Shown one piece after another: positions 16,072 through 24,353 of a stretch of DNA of 64,000 nucleotides. The notes beneath the pieces are model-generated. The model was not told where the DNA came from and did no database searches. It saw only the letters and a list, made by a program, of their open reading frames with translations. This DNA is from Clostridia bacterium. Its GTDB lineage: Bacteria > Bacillota_A > Clostridia > Oscillospirales > Acutalibacteraceae. The position numbers and the translations under genes were made by a program. Numbering within the stretch: position 1 is the stretch's first letter; the number at the start of each line of letters is the position of its first letter. The stretch is taken from contig JAFTLL010000004.1 of the NCBI GenBank assembly GCA_017456015.1, positions 248,001 to 312,000 on the forward strand, in the 5' to 3' direction.

Positions 16072-17424
16072 ATGGAATTTAAGTCTGCGTATTTACAGGG
16101 TGTGTATGATACCGTCGTCAAAAGAAATCCGGGTGAAGATGAATTTCACCAGGCGGTAAGAGAGGTACTGCAATCTATCGAGCCGGTCTTGGAAGTACAC
16201 CCGGAGTATATTGAAAGCGGCGTGATTGACCGTATTGTTGAGCCGGAAAGAATTATTAAATTCCGCGTTCCGTGGGTGGACGATAATGGCAAGGTGCAGG
16301 TAAATCGCGGTTTTCGCGTACAGTTCAACAGCGCAATCGGCCCGTATAAAGGCGGTCTGCGTTTTCATCCGTCGGTTTACGAAGGCATTATTAAGTTCCT
16401 CGGTTTTGAGCAAACCTTTAAAAACTCCTTGACCGGTCTGCCGATGGGCGGCGGTAAGGGTGGTAGCGATTTTGACCCCAGGGGCAAGTCCAATATGGAG
16501 GTTATGCGCTTCTGTCAGAGCTTTATGACCGAGCTTTCCAAATACATCGGTGCCGATACCGATGTGCCGGCCGGTGACATCGGCGTAGGCGGCAGAGAAA
16601 TCGGATACCTGTTCGGGCAGTATAAGAGATTGCAAAACGATTTTACCGGTGTTCTTACCGGTAAGGACAGCTCTTACGGCGGCTCGCTCATTCGCCCCGA
16701 GGCAACCGGCTACGGTGCGGTTTACTACACCGTGGAAATGTTAAACTCCTTTGGTGACAGTATTGAGGGCAAAACCTTTGCGATTTCGGGCTTTGGCAAT
16801 GTTGCATGGGGCACGGTGAAAAAGGTTAATGCGCTCGGCGGTAAGGTTGTAACCATTTCCGGCCCCGACGGATATGTTTACGATAAAGACGGCGTAAGCA
16901 CTGAGGAGAAGGTCAACTTCCTGTTGGAAATGCGTGCTTCTTGCCGGGATAAGGTAAAGGACTATGCCGATAAATTCGGCGTTCCCTTCTATGAAGGGCA
17001 ACGCCCGTGGTCGCAGAAGGTGGATATTATTATGCCCTGTGCCACCCAAAACGAGGTCGGCATCGAGGATGCAAAGCATATTGTTGCCAACGGCGTAAAA
17101 TATTATGTTGAGGTTGCCAATATGCCGACGACGGCCGAGGCATTCCATTACCTGAAAGCAAACGGCGTTATCATTGCGCCTTCCAAGGCAGTAAACGCCG
17201 GCGGCGTTGCGGTTTCGGGCTTGGAAATGAGCCAGAATTCCATGCGGTACAGCTGGTCGGCCGAGAAGGTAGACGAAAAACTGCGTGAAATTATGAAGGG
17301 CATCTATAAAGAATCCTATAAAGCCGCAAAGGAATACGGCATGGAGGGTGACCTGGTTGCCGGCGCCAATATCTGCGGATTTATCAAGGTGGCCGACGCC
17401 ATGCTGGCGCAAGGTATTGTATAA
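16072..17424 (+). CDS. gdhA: Glutamate dehydrogenase, NADP-specific type
   Basis: A 450-residue hexameric-type enzyme converting 2-oxoglutarate and ammonium to glutamate. N-terminal domain motifs are GPYKGGLRFHPSV, GLPMGGGKGGSDFDP with catalytic lysines, and PAGDIGVGGREIG. The Rossmann part shows AISGFGNVAWG. ATG 16072 is chosen because GGGAG lies 8 bases upstream, within an earlier in-frame ATG at 16057. Length and motifs match the NADP-dependent, assimilatory GdhA of anaerobes; cofactor choice is inferred from the family. It has a strong promoter and terminator, so it is monocistronic. Confidence 0.96.
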   Translation: MEFKSAYLQGVYDTVVKRNPGEDEFHQAVREVLQSIEPVLEVHPEYIESGVIDRIVEPERIIKFRVPWVDDNGKVQVNRGFRVQFNSAIGPYKGGLRFHPSVYEGIIKFLGFEQTFKNSLTGLPMGGGKGGSDFDPRGKSNMEVMRFCQSFMTELSKYIGADTDVPAGDIGVGGREIGYLFGQYKRLQNDFTGVLTGKDSSYGGSLIRPEATGYGAVYYTVEMLNSFGDSIEGKTFAISGFGNVAWGTVKKVNALGGKVVTISGPDGYVYDKDGVSTEEKVNFLLEMRASCRDKVKDYADKFGVPFYEGQRPWSQKVDIIMPCATQNEVGIEDAKHIVANGVKYYVEVANMPTTAEAFHYLKANGVIIAPSKAVNAGGVAVSGLEMSQNSMRYSWSAEKVDEKLREIMKGIYKESYKAAKEYGMEGDLVAGANICGFIKVADAMLAQGIV

Positions 17425-17434
17425 GAATAAAAAA

Positions 17435-17470
17435 GCCGAGAGGGTTAACCCTCTCGGCTTTTGTTTTTTA
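17435..17470 (+). terminator. Intrinsic terminator of gdhA
   Basis: A perfect 10-bp stem GCCGAGAGGG / CCCTCTCGGC with TTAA loop (17435-17458), then TTTTGTTTTTT. Confidence 0.92.
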
Positions 17471-17504
17471 AAGAAAAACCCCCGAATGCTTTTGCAATCG
17501 GGGG
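17470..17504 (-). terminator. Terminator of the tRNA-Met/tRNA-Glu unit
   Basis: On the minus strand, stem CCCCCGATTGC / GCATTCGGGGG with AAAA loop (17504-17479, one T-T mismatch), followed by TTTTTC. It begins just after the tRNA-Glu CCA end. Confidence 0.88.
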
Positions 17505-17505
17505 A

Positions 17506-17580
17506 TGGTGACCCGGACGGGAATCGAACCCGTGTTACCGCCGTGAAAGGGCGGTGTCTTAACCGCTTGACCACCGGGCC
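17506..17580 (-). tRNA. tRNA-Glu (anticodon TTC)
   Basis: A complete cloverleaf of 75 nt including encoded CCA. Acceptor GGCCCGG pairs with CCGGGTC, discriminator A. The anticodon stem CCGCC/GGCGG encloses loop CTTTCAC, giving TTC. T arm contains GGTTCGATTCC. Transcribed behind tRNA-Met. Confidence 0.96.
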
Positions 17581-17584
17581 ATAT

Positions 17585-17661
17585 TGGTAGCGGTAGTGGG
17601 ACTTGAACCTACGACACTTCGGGTATGAACCGAATGCTCTAGCCAACTGAGCTATACCGCC
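17585..17661 (-). tRNA. tRNA-Met (anticodon CAT), elongator type
   Basis: 77 nt with encoded CCA. Acceptor GGCGGTA pairs with TACCGCT (G-U at pair 1-72, so not the initiator mismatch). Anticodon stem TTCGG/CCGAA, loop TTCATAC, giving CAT. The overall sequence resembles Firmicutes elongator tRNA-Met; lysidine-modified tRNA-Ile is the alternative but less likely. Only 4 bases separate it from tRNA-Glu. Confidence 0.93.
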
Positions 17662-17679
17662 ATATTGTGGGACTAAACC

Positions 17680-17708
17680 ATTATAATGGATTGTCCCAGG
17701 TTTGTCAA
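17680..17708 (-). promoter_or_regulatory. Consensus sigma-A promoter for tRNA-Met/tRNA-Glu
   Basis: Minus strand: TTGACA (17708-17703), 17-base spacer, TATAAT (17685-17680); a full consensus, as expected for stable RNA. The -10 lies inside the perfect palindrome CCATTATAATGG (17678-17689). Confidence 0.92.
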
Positions 17709-17764
17709 GTGTTTATTTTAGGCTTTCTACATTTTTTTCTTGCAGAACGATTTTGGGGCGAAAA

Positions 17765-18271
17765 TTATTCCACTACCGCGCTGTATTGAATGCTGGACAC
17801 CGCGCCGTCGGTTGCCATAATGGTGAGGGTGGTGTTTTGGTCTTCATAGATATACGCCTTGGCGTCCCCTTGCTTTTCACCGTACAGCGTTTCGATTTTT
17901 TCCTCGCTGTCGCCAATCGAAAGGCCTTCGGGGGTTGCCGCCGCGTCGCTCGAAATCCAAACGCAGGAAATGTATTCCACACCGTCTATGGTATAGGTTT
18001 CCAGCTCGTAGCCGTAATTGTCATAATAATATACCGTATCCTCTCCTTGATGTGCGCAGGAGGGGATTTTTTTGGTTTCGGTTTCGCCCAAAACCTTTAA
18101 AATATCGGCCGCTTTATCGTTCATAGCGAACTTTACGCCCTGGCTTTGGAAGTAATATTTGTTTTCGCCGGTAGATGCAGTGCCCGACGGGTTCTCCTTC
18201 GCCGCGCCGCAGCCGGCCAGCATACCAATCGAAAGCAGCAGGGTAACTGCCGCTAAAATCCATTTTCTCAT
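17765..18271 (-). CDS. Lipoprotein at the end of the dlt-like operon
   Basis: A 168-residue lipoprotein: MRKWILAAVTLLLSIGMLAGC with lipobox LAGC at about residues 18-21, then a Ser/Thr/Gly linker and a small alpha/beta domain with FAMNDKAADILKVLGE and LSIGDSEEKIETLYGE. These two similar motifs suggest a duplicated BamE/SmpA-like element; that is an impression only. ATG 18271 is chosen (AAGGAG 9 bases upstream); its ATGA overlaps the stop of the SGNH gene by 4 bases, so the two are translationally coupled. Coupling puts it functionally with the acyl-transfer cassette. Role unknown. Confidence 0.82.
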   Translation of the reverse strand: MRKWILAAVTLLLSIGMLAGCGAAKENPSGTASTGENKYYFQSQGVKFAMNDKAADILKVLGETETKKIPSCAHQGEDTVYYYDNYGYELETYTIDGVEYISCVWISSDAAATPEGLSIGDSEEKIETLYGEKQGDAKAYIYEDQNTTLTIMATDGAVSSIQYSAVVE

Positions 18272-19308
18272 TTTTCTAACTCCTTTGTTTGTTTTTCTTT
18301 TTCGGCATAGTAATATGCGATTTTGTCCTCCCACTTGCCTGCAACCGCTTTATCGTTGCGGCGGTCGGGCAGGTCGGTTTCGCTTTTTAGTATATTGCCC
18401 AGATAGTCCGACATTTTCTCTGCACCCGATAAATTCAAATGCAGACCTTCGTCATAGGTATCGGTTTGCCAATCAATGCCGATTTCCTCTAAATGGGCCA
18501 AGGCGTTGACATACAAAAGGTCATGTTCCTTTGCATAGTCCCCAATTTGCTCGTCCCATTCGTCATACCAAACCGGATAAATAGAGGGCGCCTTAAACAG
18601 CACCAGCTTTGTACCGTTTTCTTCGCACAGCTCCCGCATTTTGTCGAGATAGTCATAGCAGTTTTCGGAAAAACGGTAATCGGCCAGCGGCTTGACGGTC
18701 GGCTCTCGCTTTACGGGATTGACATCGACCCGCATATAGTAGCCGTTGTGGGAAATCTGCCGCTTGTTGAAATAATAGGTAAAGTCGTCCTTTTGGAGTT
18801 CTTTCCAACGGGTGTGATACCGCAAAATCGGAAAAACATAGGATAAAAAGGCGTCCTTTTCTCTTTCTTCATCGGTCATGGAGGCTTGAATGGATTTCAC
18901 CTTTGAGCTCGACCAACGCATACCGTCCAGCGTCATGCGGTTGTAGGCCTCGTTCTGCGGCTCGTCGTACATCATGGAGAGCACATTAAAGACCATGACC
19001 TTAGGTGTTTCATACCGGAAGGTTTCCTCCATAAGATAATAGGATTGCCAGATCAACTGCTGTGCGCTGCCGCGGATATAGGAGGCAATGCCGTATTGCT
19101 CGTATAGGCGAATGGGGGAAATATTTTCGTAGACCTCACAGTCTCCGATAAAAATAACATCGTTGTCCCCTGCGTTGTCATAATACTCGGCAATCAAAGC
19201 CCCCTCGACAATATCCGACATATATTTCGGCATCAGTAGGTTTTGTAATCCGGCCAGCAGGACCAGCACCAAAAGAAAGGAAACAATGGGTAAAAATCTC
19301 TTTTTCAC
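18268..19308 (-). CDS. SGNH/DltD-like protein partnered with MBOAT
   Basis: A 346-residue protein with one N-terminal membrane segment (residues about 6-26) and an extracytoplasmic SGNH-like domain. Block I reads VIFIGDCEVYENISP: Cys57 occupies the place where GDSL/SGNH enzymes have Ser. The distal block is DEGLHLNLSGAEKM, providing the Asp-x-x-His pair. Start is GTG 19308, preceded by GGAGG. In DltD and AlgX-type partners this domain takes an acyl group handed over by an MBOAT protein, matching the gene 9 bases upstream. Whether Cys57 is catalytic is inference. Confidence 0.82.
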   Translation of the reverse strand: MKKRFLPIVSFLLVLVLLAGLQNLLMPKYMSDIVEGALIAEYYDNAGDNDVIFIGDCEVYENISPIRLYEQYGIASYIRGSAQQLIWQSYYLMEETFRYETPKVMVFNVLSMMYDEPQNEAYNRMTLDGMRWSSSKVKSIQASMTDEEREKDAFLSYVFPILRYHTRWKELQKDDFTYYFNKRQISHNGYYMRVDVNPVKREPTVKPLADYRFSENCYDYLDKMRELCEENGTKLVLFKAPSIYPVWYDEWDEQIGDYAKEHDLLYVNALAHLEEIGIDWQTDTYDEGLHLNLSGAEKMSDYLGNILKSETDLPDRRNDKAVAGKWEDKIAYYYAEKEKQTKELEK

Positions 19309-19317
19309 GGCGGCCTC

Positions 19318-20892
19318 CTAAAACTGATTGTAAATGAATTGGCTGGCGTTGTATTCCATGCCGTATGCACCCAAAAGGAGCACAGCGAAGAATAAAAGTG
19401 CAAAAAGCGCATACCGCAGAACGGCCGGCTTTTTCTCTAACTTTTTTCGAACCGAGCCGCTGCGCCCGGCCATGCTGACGGCAAAAACAATCAAAGTGCC
19501 GGCCAGCAAAATGATATAGTCGGTTACAGTCAAGCCCAGTTTCAGCAGCGAACCGTTCCAAAGCACCTGCCAGTTCCATTTGTAAAACAGGGTAGCATAC
19601 TGCTTAAAATACAGCCCGACATCGTTGTACCAGTCGAGCATACGAATTACGCTCATCAGCAAAAAGGTACGCAAAACCTCAAAGGCGCGGTAGGCGGTTG
19701 TATGCTTGATATGGAAACGGTTGTGAAAACGCGCATAAAGCGGCTCGCATTCCTGCGAAGCGACAATCACAAAGCAGTTGGCCAGACCCCATACGGCGAA
19801 ATGCAATTGAAACCCGTGCCAAATGCCGGTAATCAGCCAGGTGATTAAGGAACTGATATAGACCGGTACGCGCTTGCCGAAGCCGTCACCCAATTTTTTA
19901 CGGGAGGCTTTGGCAAGTTTGAGCATCGGTGTGCAGACCGAAAGGGGATAAAAAACATAATCCTTGAACCAGGTGCCGAGGGTAATGTGCCACCGCCGCC
20001 AGTATTCTGCCGTATTTTTGGAGAAAAAGGGACGGTTAAAGTTTTCGGTCACCTGAACACCGAACAATTGGCTGATACCGATGGTAATGTCAATACCGCC
20101 GGTAAAATCGCCGTAAATTTGCAGGGAATAAAAAACGGCAACCAACAGCATATAGACGCCGTTGTATTCCTCCGGCGCGCCGACAATGGTCTGCACCGCC
20201 GGCAGAATGCGGTCGGCCAGCACTAACTTTTTAAAATAACCCCATAAAATGCGTTGCAAGCCGAAGCTGACCTGCCGCGCGTTAAAAGGGTGGGTCGTGA
20301 ACAATGTATCGCTTAATTGGTTAAACCGGCTGATGGGGCCCTGCACAAGCTGCGGAAAATAGCCAACAAAAAGGGCCAGTTTCAGCGGATTTTTTTCGGC
20401 CTTGGCCACACCCCGGTATACATCAATCACATAGCCGGCCGATTGGAAAATATAAAAGGAAATGCCCATCGGCAGCATGAAGCTCATAAAGGAAAACGGC
20501 CCGCCCGAAACCACCGATTTCAAGGGCTCGACAATGACCGCCTTGCAAACGGCCAGACAGGCAAAATTCAAACCCAAGCAAAGGCAGAGTAGCGCAAAGG
20601 TCTGCTTTTTCAGTTTTTGCTTGACCGCCTTTTTGTCCTCACGCGACAAAGAGGCCTTGTTTTCGGCCAGATAGGCGGCGGTGCGGGACTGCTTTTTGTC
20701 TATCAGTATGGTTGTTATGTAAACTGTTACGATGGTGAAAAACAGAAATGCAAAGTATTCTGCGCCGGCAAAGGCATAAAAGGCCAAACTCGATGCAAGC
20801 AAAACCCCCCACTGCCATTTTTTCGGCAAAAGATAGTAGAGGGCAAAAACCACCGTCATAAAAACAATAAAATTATAGGATGTAAACAGCAT
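19318..20892 (-). CDS. MBOAT family O-acyltransferase (DltB/AlgI-like)
   Basis: A 524-residue polytopic membrane protein of the MBOAT family, with about 11 hydrophobic segments. It carries YFPQLVQGPISRF, NRPFFSKNTAEYWRRWHITLG with His302, and ITGIWHG with the conserved His359. Such proteins move an acyl or aminoacyl group from a cytosolic carrier protein across the membrane; here the carrier is encoded directly upstream. It is longer than typical DltB (about 400 residues) and closer in size to AlgI. Start ATG 20892 has GGGAG upstream. Acceptor polymer unknown. Confidence 0.92.
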   Translation of the reverse strand: MLFTSYNFIVFMTVVFALYYLLPKKWQWGVLLASSLAFYAFAGAEYFAFLFFTIVTVYITTILIDKKQSRTAAYLAENKASLSREDKKAVKQKLKKQTFALLCLCLGLNFACLAVCKAVIVEPLKSVVSGGPFSFMSFMLPMGISFYIFQSAGYVIDVYRGVAKAEKNPLKLALFVGYFPQLVQGPISRFNQLSDTLFTTHPFNARQVSFGLQRILWGYFKKLVLADRILPAVQTIVGAPEEYNGVYMLLVAVFYSLQIYGDFTGGIDITIGISQLFGVQVTENFNRPFFSKNTAEYWRRWHITLGTWFKDYVFYPLSVCTPMLKLAKASRKKLGDGFGKRVPVYISSLITWLITGIWHGFQLHFAVWGLANCFVIVASQECEPLYARFHNRFHIKHTTAYRAFEVLRTFLLMSVIRMLDWYNDVGLYFKQYATLFYKWNWQVLWNGSLLKLGLTVTDYIILLAGTLIVFAVSMAGRSGSVRKKLEKKPAVLRYALFALLFFAVLLLGAYGMEYNASQFIYNQF

Positions 20893-20910
20893 AAGGCTCC
20901 CGTCCGTAAT

Positions 20911-21138
20911 TTATTCGTCCAAAAGTTTTTCCACAAGCGCCCAGAGCGCCTGTGCAGAATTAAAGTTTTCGGGTACGATTTCTTCTGCCGGAATTGCAAC
21001 ATCAAATTCCGAGTTGATTTCGGCAATAATGGTGACGATATCAAAAGAATCCAATACCTTGCCGTCAATCAGCCGGTCGTTGGTTTCAAAATCGACCTCG
21101 GGGTGCAACTCGTTTAAAATTTGCAATAACTGTTCCAT
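20911..21138 (-). CDS. Acyl/aminoacyl carrier protein (DltC-like)
   Basis: A 75-residue four-helix carrier protein. The phosphopantetheine attachment site is Ser31 in GKVLDSFDIVTII, followed by FDVAIPAEEIVPENF. It starts at ATG 21138 with AAAGGA upstream, 4 bases after the adenylating enzyme gene. It probably receives the activated acid from that enzyme and donates it to the MBOAT protein. DSF rather than DSL is compatible with DltC-like carriers but does not by itself show which acid is loaded. Confidence 0.9.
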   Translation of the reverse strand: MEQLLQILNELHPEVDFETNDRLIDGKVLDSFDIVTIIAEINSEFDVAIPAEEIVPENFNSAQALWALVEKLLDE

Positions 21139-21142
21139 AACT

Positions 21143-22663
21143 TTATCCTTTCTGTTTGGCCATATAGTTTTGTTTGAGCAAAACCCGGTCAATTTTTCCG
21201 TTGGCGGTCAAGGGCATACGAGGCAACTGCTCCATAATGTTCGGTATCATATAGCGCGGCAGTTTTTCTCGTAGATAGAGTGCCATTTCAGCAGTGGTCG
21301 GGTCACCGGTGTAATACAAAACGATTTTTTTCTTTACATCGTCGAAAATACAGCAGGCCGATTTCACACCGTCCAGCATATTGACCACCACTTCAATCTC
21401 GCCCAACTCTATGCGGTGTCCCATGTGTTTGATTTGGTAGTCCTTGCGCGAGAGGAAAAGCAACTCGCCGCGCTCGTTGTACTTCGCCAAATCACCGGTG
21501 CGGTAAATCAACTCCGGATAATGTGGGTTGAGCGGGTTTTGCACATAAACCTCGTTGGTTTTTTCAAAGTTATTGTAATAACCCAAGGTCAAAGAGGTAC
21601 CGCGCACGCAAATCTCTCCCGTTTCGCCTGGCTTCGCTTCCTCGTTTTGCTCATTTAAGAGCAAAATTTCGGTGTTGCGGAAGGGGCCTCCAATCGGCAG
21701 GGTTTCGCCCTCTGCAAAATCACGCTCGACCTTAAAGTAACAGCACATTCCGGTGGCCTCGGTCGGCCCGTAAAGATTGGTAAACTTGGCTTGGGGAAGA
21801 ACGCTTTTCCAGATATTGAATTGCTTTATTGGAAAAACCTCGCTGCCGAAGGCAACGGTGTACAGATATTGGGGTTTGATTTTGTCAAAGGTTTTGAAGG
21901 CCGAAATCATGGTCAAGGCCGAAACCACCCAACAAACCGTATTGATTTTCTTTTCGTTCAAAAATTCAACCAGCTTGATGGGAAACATGAATAAACTTTT
22001 CGGGATAATGTAGGTGGTTGCGCCAAATTTCAGCGTAGGATAGAGCTCCTTTAAACAAGCGTCAAAATAGAGCGGTGTCTGGTTGCCGAAGACGGTGTCC
22101 TCATTGAATTCCAAAACCTCTGAAAGGTTTTCAATATAATCCAAAACCGAACGATGGCAGGCCGCCACACCCTTGGGAATACCGGTAGAGCCGGAGGTAA
22201 ATACAATGTAAATCGGGTCGGTGTCCAGTTGGCGTTTCCGCACTGCCTGCAAGGCCGCATCGTCCACAGGGGAACGGCTGATTTCATCATACAAATAGAG
22301 CTTGCCCGAAAAAGGCAGTTTCTGTGCAGCCGCCGCGGTGTCGGCGTCGCAAATCATGGCCTTGGGTTGCAGGGTGTTTAAAATCAGTTCAATGCGGTGC
22401 TGGGGCATTTCCTCGTCCAGCGGTACATAATAATTTCCGCCGTAGACCGCCCCGAAAAAGGCAATCACCGTATCGGGGTGTTTTTTCATATACACCACAA
22501 TCGGCTGATGATAAAATCCGTCGCGCGCGAGCTGCGAGCCGATGGCGCGTGCACCCAAATAGACCTCGCGGAAGGTCCGCTCGGTCGACTCGTTTGCAAA
22601 GGCCACCTTGTCGGGTAGGCGTTGTACGGTTTTTTCCAGATATTCCAACACATTGGTTTGCAT
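21143..22663 (-). CDS. Amino-acid adenylating enzyme (DltA-like)
   Basis: A 506-residue stand-alone adenylation-domain enzyme of the AMP-forming family. Core motifs are A3 FTSGSTGIPKG (155-165), A5 NLYGPTEATG, A7 YRTGDLAKY, A8 MGHRIELGEIE and the catalytic lysine near 490 in TANGKIDR. Size and lack of condensation or thioesterase domains match DltA, which loads D-Ala onto DltC. The pocket region reads NQTPLYFDACLKELYP, which I cannot assign to a substrate. The racemase gene 15 bases upstream hints at a D-amino acid that may not be alanine. Confidence 0.88.
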   Translation of the reverse strand: MQTNVLEYLEKTVQRLPDKVAFANESTERTFREVYLGARAIGSQLARDGFYHQPIVVYMKKHPDTVIAFFGAVYGGNYYVPLDEEMPQHRIELILNTLQPKAMICDADTAAAAQKLPFSGKLYLYDEISRSPVDDAALQAVRKRQLDTDPIYIVFTSGSTGIPKGVAACHRSVLDYIENLSEVLEFNEDTVFGNQTPLYFDACLKELYPTLKFGATTYIIPKSLFMFPIKLVEFLNEKKINTVCWVVSALTMISAFKTFDKIKPQYLYTVAFGSEVFPIKQFNIWKSVLPQAKFTNLYGPTEATGMCCYFKVERDFAEGETLPIGGPFRNTEILLLNEQNEEAKPGETGEICVRGTSLTLGYYNNFEKTNEVYVQNPLNPHYPELIYRTGDLAKYNERGELLFLSRKDYQIKHMGHRIELGEIEVVVNMLDGVKSACCIFDDVKKKIVLYYTGDPTTAEMALYLREKLPRYMIPNIMEQLPRMPLTANGKIDRVLLKQNYMAKQKG

Positions 22664-22678
22664 AATTTCACCGATTTC

Positions 22679-23413
22679 TTATGATTTGGTAATTAAACAT
22701 TGATAATTTTCTTTCAGCGGCGCACCCTGCCGCAGAATACAAGCGCGGGCCAATACCTCCATCGCGTCGATATACCCCTTTCCAATCGGGTAATCGCGTT
22801 TAATCAGCGACAGCTCGGTACAGCCCAGTACAACGGCCTGCGCGCCCTGCGCTTTCAGGTGACTGCCAACCGCGTGAAATTTTTCAATATCCACGGCACA
22901 GTTGGCCTTTACATTTTGATAAATCAATTCCATAACGGCTTGCTGTGCGGCTTGGTCGGGCAAAACCGCTTCTATGCCGCGGGTTTGCAGATATTTTTGA
23001 AACAAACGGCGCTTTACGGTGCCGTCGGTCGCCATAATGCCCACCTTTGTAATGCCGTTTTGCTTTAAATGCTCGGCCGTTTCTTCAACGATGTTGATAA
23101 TCGGCACAGCGATTCCGGCTGCCAATTCTTCATGGAAAGTGTGGGCCGTAATGCAGGGAATGGCAATGGCATTTGCACCCTGCTCGGCCAAGGTTTGTCC
23201 GATTTCCAGCATACGCGGCAAGGGACTCTCCTTGCTGCGGCCGACAATATAGCTTGTCCGGTCCGGAATGGAGGGACAGTTGTAAACAATCATGTCCAGG
23301 TGCTTCTGGTCACAGTCGGCGCCGGTCATTTTGACGACCAATTCCATAAAATAGGCCGTGGCAATCGGGCCGAGACCGCCGATGACACCCAGAATTTTCT
23401 CTTGCTGTTTCAT
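22679..23413 (-). CDS. Aspartate/glutamate racemase family protein
   Basis: A 244-residue PLP-independent racemase of the Asp/Glu/hydantoin superfamily. Both catalytic cysteines are present: Cys87 in IPCITAH (usually PCNTAH) and Cys198 in LGCTELSL. The N-terminal ILGVIGGLGPIAT is typical of the aspartate racemase branch rather than MurI. AAGGAG precedes ATG 23413, only 3 bases after the transglutaminase stop, and DltA-like follows after 15 bases. It likely supplies a D-amino acid to the downstream adenylating enzyme. Substrate could be Asp, Glu or another acidic or neutral amino acid. Confidence 0.9.
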   Translation of the reverse strand: MKQQEKILGVIGGLGPIATAYFMELVVKMTGADCDQKHLDMIVYNCPSIPDRTSYIVGRSKESPLPRMLEIGQTLAEQGANAIAIPCITAHTFHEELAAGIAVPIINIVEETAEHLKQNGITKVGIMATDGTVKRRLFQKYLQTRGIEAVLPDQAAQQAVMELIYQNVKANCAVDIEKFHAVGSHLKAQGAQAVVLGCTELSLIKRDYPIGKGYIDAMEVLARACILRQGAPLKENYQCLITKS

Positions 23414-23416
23414 GGC

Positions 23417-24328
23417 TTACTCCTTCGGGGTGGCGGGATAGAGGGAGCGGTCAAAGTTGTGGGAATTGTCATGCGCTGCCGAGTAATTTAAAATAAAATC
23501 GTCGGTCACCATGCAAAAATCGTCCCCCGTCCCCTTTCTCGGTGTAGTGTCCAAATGATACCAGTTGGTGCCGTCAACCGTCACCAAACTCCAATAGTGG
23601 TTTGATGCGCCGGTGGTTAGCTTCACCTTAATGACATCCATATTTTCAATATCCAACCGGTTGAGCAGTGCTTTTGTTACCGCGAAATAGCCAAAGCAGT
23701 CGCTCTGCCGGTTGACAAAGGTCTTGTAGGCCGTCTGTACCCAGTCGGTTTTGTCCGAATGATTGACATACCCGATATTACCACGCGCCCAGTTGTAAAT
23801 CGCCTTAACCTGCTCTTGCTTGGTCATGCCGTCGGTGATAATTTTTGCAAGCACCTTGTCGGCCTCGGCATACATATCGGCTTCGCTCACATAATCCGTT
23901 GGCTTGTCCTTTACGGTTAAGGTAACGGTTTTGGTTGCGGTGTTGCCGGCACGGTCGGTTGCCGTCAGTGTATAATTGTAGGTTCCGGCCGCACGCAGAT
24001 TTACCGCGCTGCTGTCGACCGACAGGCTGGGGGCTGAATCGGTATCGTCGGTCACGGTCACGTCTTTTTTATAGGACATGGTATCCCCGATATAAAACAG
24101 CCGTTCGCTTTCGCAGATAATCACGGGCGGTGTTGTATCGGTCGGTGCCGAAGCAACCGAGGCCACTGACGAAACACCTGCTGGTGTCGAATCCTTGCCC
24201 AGCAAAAACCGGACGGTTTTCGTACCCAGAACAATCACCAGTACAATGGCGGCAATCAAAACAAACAGTAAGCTGAAAAACTGAAACGGCTTAACGATTT
24301 TAATTCGTCTGCGTCTGCGTTTTGCCAA
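23417..24328 (-). CDS. Membrane-anchored transglutaminase-like protein with Ig-like domain
   Basis: A 303-residue type II membrane protein. TTG 24328 is the likely start (GGAGG 8 bases upstream), giving a basic N-terminus MAKRRRRRIK, a membrane helix at about 16-35, a Ser/Ala/Thr linker, an Ig-like beta domain (about 67-140) and a transglutaminase core. The catalytic triad is visible as Cys211 (RQSDCFGYF), His244 (NHYWSL) and Asp260 (WYHLDTT). It acts outside the cell, probably on wall-linked peptides or proteins. It opens the dlt-like gene set, 25 bases after serS. Confidence 0.87.
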   Translation of the reverse strand: MAKRRRRRIKIVKPFQFFSLLFVLIAAIVLVIVLGTKTVRFLLGKDSTPAGVSSVASVASAPTDTTPPVIICESERLFYIGDTMSYKKDVTVTDDTDSAPSLSVDSSAVNLRAAGTYNYTLTATDRAGNTATKTVTLTVKDKPTDYVSEADMYAEADKVLAKIITDGMTKQEQVKAIYNWARGNIGYVNHSDKTDWVQTAYKTFVNRQSDCFGYFAVTKALLNRLDIENMDVIKVKLTTGASNHYWSLVTVDGTNWYHLDTTPRKGTGDDFCMVTDDFILNYSAAHDNSHNFDRSLYPATPKE

Positions 24329-24353
24329 AATAAAACCTCCGAACGAAAGATGC

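Noticed and set aside
17765..24328. Plain D-alanylation (dlt) operon
   Set aside because: Not accepted as a firm call: the racemase, larger MBOAT and Cys-bearing SGNH protein differ from classical dlt, so substrate-neutral names were used.
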